Source: Sphingobacteriaceae bacterium
GTDB taxonomy: Bacteria > Bacteroidota > Bacteroidia > Sphingobacteriales > Sphingobacteriaceae
Direction of reading: 5' to 3'
Length of the DNA: 64,000 nt
NCBI GenBank assembly: GCA_947463785.1
Contig: CANHRG010000001.1
Coordinates: 1 to 64,000 of the forward strand
Under the pieces are notes generated by a model. It was not told the origin of the DNA, did no database searches, and was given only the letters and a program-made list of their open reading frames with translations. A program made the position numbers and the translations under genes. Positions 56,977 through 64,000 of this stretch are shown here, one piece after another. The number at the start of each line of letters is the position of its first letter. Position 1 is the first letter of the stretch.

Positions 56977-59643
56977 ATGTCAGAAGGTAAAAACATCAAC
57001 TTACTTAAAGCCGCAAAAGAGCTGAATATTGGCTTGTCTACAGCTGCCGAGTTTTTGTCCAAAAAAGGATTCGCTGTTCAGGCTAGTCCTATGTTCAAAC
57101 TCGAGCCAGCCATGTACGATGCGCTATTGAAAGAGTTTCAAGGCGATAAGATCGTTAAGGAAGAAGCTAAGCAAATTGCGATTGGCAAAATCCGCCGCGA
57201 AGATGTACCTGCTCCTGCGGAAAAACCAGCTGCGGCTCCAAAACGCCCTGAGGCTTTTGAGCAGGAAGAAATTCTGATAAAAAATACCGGTTCATTTGCT
57301 CAGCCTGAAAAACCAAAAGCGGTTGAAGAAAAACCAGAGGCCTTAAAAGGACCAAAAGTGGTGGGTAAAATTGATTTGGATGAATTGAATACCAAAACTC
57401 GTCCGGAGAAAAAAACAGAACCTGCTCCTGCTGCGCAAGCGGTTGAACCAAAAACTGAAGAGCCGGCCAAAGAAGAACCCAAAGCTCCAGCTGCACCAGA
57501 AAATGAGGTGGTACGTGCCAAAGCAAGTCGCCTAACTGGACCAAACGTGGTTGGTAAAATTGATTTACCAGAACCTAGAAAATCAGGTCCGATTGCTTCA
57601 TCGTCTGATGCGAATGCAGATCATAAACGTAAACGTAAGCGTAAAGAGTTTGGTGGAGGACCAGGTCAAGGCTCCAATACCGGCCGGAACGATTTCCGCA
57701 AACCACGTGAAGTGGCTAAGGAAGAGCCTTCAGATAAAGAAATTCAAGACCAGATCAAAGCAACGCTTGCTCGTTTAAGCGGTGCTGGAAAATCTGGAAA
57801 ATTTGCTCAAAGAGCCAAATTACGTCGCCAAAAACGCGATGATGTGGCCCAATCTGCAGAAGAAGCTGCACTAGAAAAAGAGCTACAATCTAAAGTACTA
57901 AAGGTTACCGAGTTCGTAACCGCCAATGAATTGGCAAAAATGATGGACGTACAGGTTACTCAAATCATTTCGACGTGTATGGCTTTGGGAATGTTCGTAT
58001 CCATTAACCAACGCCTGGATGCCGAAACCTTGAGCATTGTTGCCGACGAGTTTGGTTTCGAAGTGGAATTTGTAAAACCTGAAGATGAAGAAACCTCTTC
58101 ATTGGAAGAAGAAGATGCACCAGAAAACTTAAAACCTCGTGCCCCAATTGTTACCGTAATGGGTCACGTAGACCATGGTAAAACCTCACTCCTTGATTTT
58201 ATACGTAAAACAAACGTAATTGCTGGTGAAGCTGGTGGAATTACCCAACACATCGGTGCTTATGAAGTAACGCTAGAAAGCGGAAATAAAATTACCTTCT
58301 TGGATACACCGGGTCACGAAGCCTTTACAGCGATGCGTGCTCGTGGTGCCAAAGTAACAGATATTGCCATTATTGTGATTGCTGCAGACGATGCCGTGAT
58401 GCCTCAAACCAAAGAAGCTATCAATCACGCTCAGGCAGCCGGAGTTCCTATTGTATTTGCATTTAGTAAGGTAGATAAACCTGGAGCGAATGCAGATAAA
58501 ATCAGAGAGCAATTATCAACTATGAACATTCTGGTTGAAGATTGGGGCGGTAAATATCAGAGTCAGGAAATTTCGGGTAAAACCGGCCAGGGTGTTGATG
58601 CACTCTTAGATAAAGTATTGTTAGAAGCCGAATTACTGGAACTGAAAGCTAACCCGAATAAACGGGCAGTTGGTACAGTAATTGAAGCTGCATTAGATAA
58701 AGGTAGAGGTATTGTAACCACCGTATTAATCCAGTCTGGAACACTACAAGTTGGTGATCCGATATTAGCCGGATGCTATAGCGGAAGGGTGAAAGCCTTA
58801 ACCAACGAACGTGGCCAGAAAGTAGAAAAAGCCGGACCAAGTACACCAGTACAGGTTTTGGGTATGCAAGGTGCGCCTACTTCGGGCGATAAGTTCAACG
58901 CCATGGAGAGTGAGGTGGAAGCCCGAGAAATTGCCAATAAACGCTTGCAATTACAGCGTGAGCAAGGTTTACGTACACAGAAACACATCACCCTGGATGA
59001 GATTGGTCGTCGTTTGGCTATCGGAAACTTCAAGGAGTTGAATGTAATTGTAAAAGGTGACGTGGACGGTTCTATCGAAGCATTATCTGATTCCTTATTG
59101 AAATTATCTACCGAAGAAATACAGGTAAATATCATCCATAAATCAGTAGGTCAGATTTCCGAATCTGATGTATTGTTGGCCTCAGCATCTGATGCGATTA
59201 TCATCGGTTTCCAGGTACGTCCATCACAGGGTGCACGTAAACTTGCCGAGCAGGAACAAATTGATATCCGCTTGTATTCCATCATCTACGACGCTATCAA
59301 TGAAGTAAAAGCCGCGATGGAAGGTATGTTGGCGCCTGAATTTGAAGAGAAAATTACCGCTAACGTAGAAATCCGCGAAGTGTTCAAAATCAGCAAGGTG
59401 GGAACGATTGCCGGATGTATGGTACTAGATGGTAAAATTAACCGCAACAGCAGTGTGCGTATTATTCGCGATGGTGTAGTAGTTTACACCGGCGAGTTGG
59501 CTTCCTTGAAACGTTTTAAAGAAGATGTGAAAGAAGTGGCAACGGGTTACGAATGCGGTCTGAACATCCAAAACTTCAACGATATCAAAGTAGGCGACAT
59601 TGTTGAAGCATACGAGCAAGTTGAGGTTAAACGGAAGCTTTAA
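56977..59643 (+). CDS. infB: Translation initiation factor IF-2
   Basis: [33 protein letters not shown], long charged N-domain. Confidence 0.97.
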   Translation: MSEGKNINLLKAAKELNIGLSTAAEFLSKKGFAVQASPMFKLEPAMYDALLKEFQGDKIVKEEAKQIAIGKIRREDVPAPAEKPAAAPKRPEAFEQEEILIKNTGSFAQPEKPKAVEEKPEALKGPKVVGKIDLDELNTKTRPEKKTEPAPAAQAVEPKTEEPAKEEPKAPAAPENEVVRAKASRLTGPNVVGKIDLPEPRKSGPIASSSDANADHKRKRKRKEFGGGPGQGSNTGRNDFRKPREVAKEEPSDKEIQDQIKATLARLSGAGKSGKFAQRAKLRRQKRDDVAQSAEEAALEKELQSKVLKVTEFVTANELAKMMDVQVTQIISTCMALGMFVSINQRLDAETLSIVADEFGFEVEFVKPEDEETSSLEEEDAPENLKPRAPIVTVMGHVDHGKTSLLDFIRKTNVIAGEAGGITQHIGAYEVTLESGNKITFLDTPGHEAFTAMRARGAKVTDIAIIVIAADDAVMPQTKEAINHAQAAGVPIVFAFSKVDKPGANADKIREQLSTMNILVEDWGGKYQSQEISGKTGQGVDALLDKVLLEAELLELKANPNKRAVGTVIEAALDKGRGIVTTVLIQSGTLQVGDPILAGCYSGRVKALTNERGQKVEKAGPSTPVQVLGMQGAPTSGDKFNAMESEVEAREIANKRLQLQREQGLRTQKHITLDEIGRRLAIGNFKELNVIVKGDVDGSIEALSDSLLKLSTEEIQVNIIHKSVGQISESDVLLASASDAIIIGFQVRPSQGARKLAEQEQIDIRLYSIIYDAINEVKAAMEGMLAPEFEEKITANVEIREVFKISKVGTIAGCMVLDGKINRNSSVRIIRDGVVVYTGELASLKRFKEDVKEVATGYECGLNIQNFNDIKVGDIVEAYEQVEVKRKL

Positions 59644-59660
59644 TCCGTAGAAATAAAATT

Positions 59661-59694
59661 GAAAAAGCCCCTGAAACTTTCAGGGGCTTTTTTT
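59661..59694. terminator. Bidirectional intrinsic terminator after infB
   Basis: AAAAAGCCCCTGAAACTTTCAGGGGCTTTTTTT. Confidence 0.9.
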
Positions 59695-60694
59695 ATAGAA
59701 ACAGATTCCGAATATCGGCATCAAACTGGCGCTCTTCTTCTTTGATGCGGGAAATATAAGCAGCAAACAGTGCTTGTTGCTTCTCAAAATCTGCAAAACA
59801 TTGCCTGATCTTACCAATCACTTCCGGTATCTGTTGCGCTGTGTCTTCGAATTTGAATCCCTTAGGCAGGGGCAAATCAGCATCAAAAGCTGCCGAGCCT
59901 CGTTTACCGGTAATTATGCAACAGCCCATTACTGCCGCTTCACGCGGGAAACGGTCTTTACCCGGATGCTGGCCAAAATCTATATAAACCTTACTTTCTG
60001 CCAAAGTATCTGCAACTTGTTTAGGGCTCATGTTTTCCAGGGGTATCCAGTTTAGGTCGGGTGCAGCAGCCATCAGTTGCTGGGTGAATTCAAAACCTTT
60101 CTTCGGATTGTACAATACCTGATCTTTTTTTGCGGCCAGGTTTACTTTAGCAGATTCAGCCAAAAAAACGGAGCTTAAGTAATCCGATAAATAGGAAATA
60201 TTTTGAAATCCCTTTTGAAGAAGAAAATCCATGGCATAAGCCGATTGTGCCAAATGGTAATACTTGGGATGGGCTAACAATTCATTGATACCTGGCATTT
60301 CTGGGATTACAGGCCTTCCCCTCAACCGGGAGTTCCATTTAGAAAAGATGGATTTCTTGCTTTTTTGAGCAATAAAAAGATAGTTGTCTACACTTAACCA
60401 CCAGATTACTTTGTGTGTACGATTTAAGTTTTTATCAGATAAGTTAGCTAATAGTATCTCAGGAAATATAACCAAGCTAGCTTCTTGATTTTCTACTAGA
60501 TGAGTAAAAGGTACTTGATAATGCAAATAATTGGGATGAACCGAGTTAGTTGGATTAGGCGGAAAATAGTACATCTGAGCATCCAAACCCATCTTTATCA
60601 GTTTATGCCCCAATTGGTGTAAAAGTTCTGGTCCGCCCGTAGCCAGTTGTGCAGGACATAAAATGTAGATCTTCTTATATTTTTTAAAATTCAT
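59693..60694 (-). CDS. Putative glycosyltransferase (GT4-like)
   Basis: N-term IYILCPAQLATGGPELLHQLGHKL, C-term YIDFGQHPGKDRFPREAAVMGCCIITGKRGSAAFDAD. Confidence 0.7.
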   Translation of the reverse strand: MNFKKYKKIYILCPAQLATGGPELLHQLGHKLIKMGLDAQMYYFPPNPTNSVHPNYLHYQVPFTHLVENQEASLVIFPEILLANLSDKNLNRTHKVIWWLSVDNYLFIAQKSKKSIFSKWNSRLRGRPVIPEMPGINELLAHPKYYHLAQSAYAMDFLLQKGFQNISYLSDYLSSVFLAESAKVNLAAKKDQVLYNPKKGFEFTQQLMAAAPDLNWIPLENMSPKQVADTLAESKVYIDFGQHPGKDRFPREAAVMGCCIITGKRGSAAFDADLPLPKGFKFEDTAQQIPEVIGKIRQCFADFEKQQALFAAYISRIKEEERQFDADIRNLFL

Positions 60695-60702
60695 CACCCA
60701 GA

Positions 60703-61800
60703 CTAATTGAATTCATCACGAACAGCCTTTAATGCCGATGCGATTACCTGATGCATATCGTAGTAGCGGTATTCGGCCAGTCTTCCACCAAATATTACCT
60801 TTTCTTCCTGTTGAGATAAGGCTTTGTATTGATTGTAAACTGCAGTATTCTGGTCGTTATTTATAGGATAATAAGGCTCGGTGTCTTTTCCGGCCATCAT
60901 GGGATACTCGTAAGTAATTACTGTTTTGTCCTGTTGGCCAAATTCGAAATGTTTATGTTCAATGATGCGGGTGTAGGGCGTTTCGGCATCGGTATAATTT
61001 ACCACAGCATTACCCTGAAAATTGGACTGATCTAAGGTTTGGTGTTCAAAACGAAGACCTCGGTAATCAAGTGCCCCAAACCGGTGATCGTAATACTCAT
61101 CAATCTTACCAGTATAAACTACTTTTTTGGCCAAACCTTCAAAATATGCCCTATGGTCAAAGAAATTGGTATCGAGCTTTACTTCTATACCTTTCAGTAA
61201 CCCATCAATAATTTGGTTATAGCCGCCCTCGGGAATACCCTGGTATTTATCGTTAAAATAGTTATTATCGAACGTAAAACGGACGGGCAAACGCTTGATG
61301 ATGAAAGCCGGCAATTCTTTCGCACTCATTCCCCACTGTTTCTCTGTATAATGTTTGATGAGTTTTTCATAAATATCAGGGCCCACCAGCAATAAGGCTT
61401 GTTCTTCGAGGTTTTTAGGCTGGTTAAAGGGTAAACTGCTGATCTGTTCAGCAATTTTTGCCTGTGCCTCCTCGGGGGTTTTTACTCCCCAAAGCTGGTA
61501 AAAGGTATTCATGTTGAACGGAAGGTTGTACAACTCTCCCTTATAGTTAGCCACTGGCGAATTGGTATACCGGTTGAAAACCGCAAACTGGTTGACATAA
61601 TCCCAGATGCCCTTATCATTGGTATGAAATATATGAGCACCGTACCAATGTACATTAATACCTGCTATGTTTTCACAATAGACATTACCTCCGGCATGGG
61701 CTCTTTTATCAATAACTAGGCATTTTTTTCCTTTTTTATGTGCTTCATGAGCAAATACAGATCCGAAAAGCCCGGAGCCCACAATTAAATAATCGTACAT
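60703..61800 (-). CDS. glf: UDP-galactopyranose mutase
   Basis: YDYLIVGSGLFGSVFAHEAHKKGKKCLVIDKRAHAGGNVYCE; WYGAHIFHTNDK; GRLAEYRYYDMHQVI. Confidence 0.96.
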   Translation of the reverse strand: MYDYLIVGSGLFGSVFAHEAHKKGKKCLVIDKRAHAGGNVYCENIAGINVHWYGAHIFHTNDKGIWDYVNQFAVFNRYTNSPVANYKGELYNLPFNMNTFYQLWGVKTPEEAQAKIAEQISSLPFNQPKNLEEQALLLVGPDIYEKLIKHYTEKQWGMSAKELPAFIIKRLPVRFTFDNNYFNDKYQGIPEGGYNQIIDGLLKGIEVKLDTNFFDHRAYFEGLAKKVVYTGKIDEYYDHRFGALDYRGLRFEHQTLDQSNFQGNAVVNYTDAETPYTRIIEHKHFEFGQQDKTVITYEYPMMAGKDTEPYYPINNDQNTAVYNQYKALSQQEEKVIFGGRLAEYRYYDMHQVIASALKAVRDEFN

Positions 61801-61851
61801 ACAGCTAACTAATGTCTAAATATAGTTTTTGTTTGGAATAACTGAATAGAC

Positions 61852-62667
61852 TTAAACCTGATGCTTGCGCTTTGGTTTGAAAAACTTGAAGAACTGTCTG
61901 ACAAAAAAAAGAATCGGGGGAGTATTAATAAAAAAACTACCCAATCGATTACCAGAGAGATAAAAACGGGTGATGGTCGTTGATATGAATCGAGCTCTAA
62001 AGGCCTTACGATATTTTTTTATCAATTGTTTACGTATCTGAAAAAAATGAGCATCGGCATTTCCATCACTTTTATGGATTAAGTTAAAATCTATGACGTA
62101 ACTGTTGTAGCCCAATACTTTTGCAATTACACAAAGGTCGGTACCGTAAAGATGAAACCCAGACAAATCAGCAGAGAGAGCCAAATTTGCCGAATTTTTG
62201 ACAACCATAAAGTTTTCATCAACTGTAATGGATTGTAAGGGTAAATCTGGTTCATGTAATTTATTACCTGAATTTTGGGTGAGATGCATGGCCAAGTATT
62301 TGAAATTTATTCCGCCTGCATTAGATAAAATAGCCCATTGAGGATCAACGCTATCCATGTATTCAATTTGCTTTGTTAACTCTTGAATACCTGCATCATG
62401 CAAAATAATATCCTGATGGCATAAAATGATATACTTACCCTGAGCTTTTCTGAGGAATTGATTTAATCCGGAAAAAGCATCAAATGCATTGTGAGCAGAA
62501 TTGTCGATGCATAAATATTCACATTGCTTACGATCAAAACCAGCTTTAATATAAGATTCGACCATTTCGCGATACTCATCCGGTTTGGATACAAGTGTGC
62601 AAATAGAAAATAGGAAAGGGAAAGTTTCCTTATCGGTCAGTGTTTTAGCGAGTTGTTGATCAATCAT
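61852..62667 (-). CDS. Family 2-like glycosyltransferase
   Basis: FLFSICTLVSKPDEYREMVESYIKAGFD...NQFLRKAQGKYIILCHQDIILHDAG. Confidence 0.75.
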   Translation of the reverse strand: MIDQQLAKTLTDKETFPFLFSICTLVSKPDEYREMVESYIKAGFDRKQCEYLCIDNSAHNAFDAFSGLNQFLRKAQGKYIILCHQDIILHDAGIQELTKQIEYMDSVDPQWAILSNAGGINFKYLAMHLTQNSGNKLHEPDLPLQSITVDENFMVVKNSANLALSADLSGFHLYGTDLCVIAKVLGYNSYVIDFNLIHKSDGNADAHFFQIRKQLIKKYRKAFRARFISTTITRFYLSGNRLGSFFINTPPILFFVRQFFKFFKPKRKHQV

Positions 62668-64000
62668 TAAAAATCTGCATTTCAATTAATTTGCGGTACA
62701 AACCGTTTGCCTTTATAAGTTCTTGGTGATTCCCTTCTTCTACAATCTTCCCGGCTTCCAAAACCACAATCTTATCGGCATTCTGAATGGTACTTAAACG
62801 ATGGGCAATAACCAAAGATGTTCTGTTCTGCATCAGTTTGCTCAAGGCATCTTGCACCAATTTCTCTGACTCTGTATCTAAGGCAGAAGTTGCTTCATCT
62901 AACAGCATAATTGGAGGGTTTTTTAGTACAGCACGGGCAATGCATAAACGCTGACGTTGTCCTCCAGATAGTTTTAATCCGCGATCGCCGATATTGGTTT
63001 GGTAGCCATTCTCTGTATGCGTAATAAATTCATGAGCATTGGCAATTTCAGCAGCCCTAATAACTTCCTCTTCGGTTGCGTCTGGCTTACCAAAAGCAAT
63101 GTTGTTAAAAATTGTATCGTTAAACAATATGGATTCCTGGTTCACAATACCCATCTGATAACGGAAAGATTCCATGCTTAATTGTTTAATGTCATGACCA
63201 TCAAAAAGAATTTTTCCTTCATGAGGATCCATAAAACGAGGAATGAGATCCATTAGCGTAGATTTTCCGGCACCGGAAGGCCCAACCAAAGCAACTGTCT
63301 GCCCGGCCTCTAGAACCAGATTAATTTCTTTCAGTACCTTTCTTTTACCGTAAGCAAATGAAACATCTTCAAATTTGATGCTTTTCTTGAATTTGGGTGC
63401 TTGCTTGGCCGTGCTATCATCAATTACTTCTGATTGCAAATCAATCAATTCCAAAACACGCTCACCTGCAGCAATGCCTTGATGTATCTGACTAAACGAA
63501 TCGGTGATGGCTTTAGCCGGACGCATAACTTGTGAGAATAAGGCGATGTAGGTGATGAAAGCTGGTGCTTCTAAACCTGTATCACCGTTTAAAATCAAAT
63601 ATCCTCCGTACAACACAATGCCACAAACCACAGCAACGCCTAAAAATTCAGATACGGGTGAGGCCAATTGCTGTCGACGTGCCATCGCCTTGATTAGTCG
63701 GGTATACTGCTGATTTTCGGTATCAAATTTATCTTTTATCCACGGGGTGGCATTAAATGCTTTAATGATTTTAATACCCGAGAGTGCTTCATCTAAAAAA
63801 CTCACCATAGTTCCCAACGATTGCTGGGCTGCAACAGCTTGCTGCCTCAAACGTTTTACCAGGTGACCAATTATCAATCCCGAAATCGGAATAATCAACA
63901 AGGCAAACAAAGTAAGCTTTGCAGATATCATGAACAACATCACGATGTAGGCAATCAATTGAACCGGTTCTTTGAAAACTACTTGCAAAGTACTGGTTAC
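62660..64000 (-). CDS. ABC transporter, MsbA-like permease-ATPase fusion (5' end truncated by window edge)
   Basis: ALVGPSGAGKSTLMDLIPRF, LSGGQRQRLCIARAVLKNPPIMLLDEATSALDTESE; reading frame open to position 64000. Confidence 0.93.
   Translation of the reverse strand, partial: VTSTLQVVFKEPVQLIAYIVMLFMISAKLTLFALLIIPISGLIIGHLVKRLRQQAVAAQQSLGTMVSFLDEALSGIKIIKAFNATPWIKDKFDTENQQYTRLIKAMARRQQLASPVSEFLGVAVVCGIVLYGGYLILNGDTGLEAPAFITYIALFSQVMRPAKAITDSFSQIHQGIAAGERVLELIDLQSEVIDDSTAKQAPKFKKSIKFEDVSFAYGKRKVLKEINLVLEAGQTVALVGPSGAGKSTLMDLIPRFMDPHEGKILFDGHDIKQLSMESFRYQMGIVNQESILFNDTIFNNIAFGKPDATEEEVIRAAEIANAHEFITHTENGYQTNIGDRGLKLSGGQRQRLCIARAVLKNPPIMLLDEATSALDTESEKLVQDALSKLMQNRTSLVIAHRLSTIQNADKIVVLEAGKIVEEGNHQELIKANGLYRKLIEMQIFND

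Noticed and set aside
57615-57652. Tandem AAACGTAAACGTAAGCGTAAA in infB
   Set aside because: Encodes the KRKRKRKE basic linker of the IF-2 N-domain; short coding repeat, expected.
1-64000. CRISPR arrays, transposases, toxin-antitoxin, restriction or other defence systems
   Set aside because: Looked for regularly spaced repeats and signature motifs by eye; none supported.

Overview
This 64 kb window looks like chromosomal core sequence from a Bacteroidota bacterium, probably Sphingobacteriaceae (Pedobacter-like). The taxonomic guess rests on TAnnTTTG promoter boxes, a DUF4270 protein, SusC/TonB-type receptor features and general gene content. I found two tRNA genes and about 60 protein genes, mostly housekeeping: prfA, lpxH, polA, tag, trmB, aspS, ssb, mutY, HU, rng, radA, carB, tadA, sod, ggt, glmS, panC-panD, rimP-nusA-infB and glf. 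There is no CRISPR array, prophage, transposase, toxin-antitoxin or obvious defence island. The points most worth a second look are: (1) a TPP riboswitch with a ~70-nt insertion, upstream of a TonB receptor / PafA-like phosphatase / TPK-like / GNAT operon that looks like thiamine-phosphate salvage; (2) an unannotated 29-aa basic mS38/AURKAIP1-COX24-like protein between a TPR gene and RNase G; (3) an unannotated small lipoprotein-TM gene split by an in-frame TAG where I recall a Trp codon in the family; (4) a terminator-like hairpin at the predicted start of the rimP-nusA-infB transcript; (5) composite inverted-repeat elements in intergenic gaps; (6) a YceI / b561-like / Rieske / PepSY redox cluster; (7) promoters so close to start codons that the transcripts would be leaderless or near-leaderless; (8) a PnuC + NadR-kinase pair. 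Product names come from recognising motifs by eye; no database search was run.
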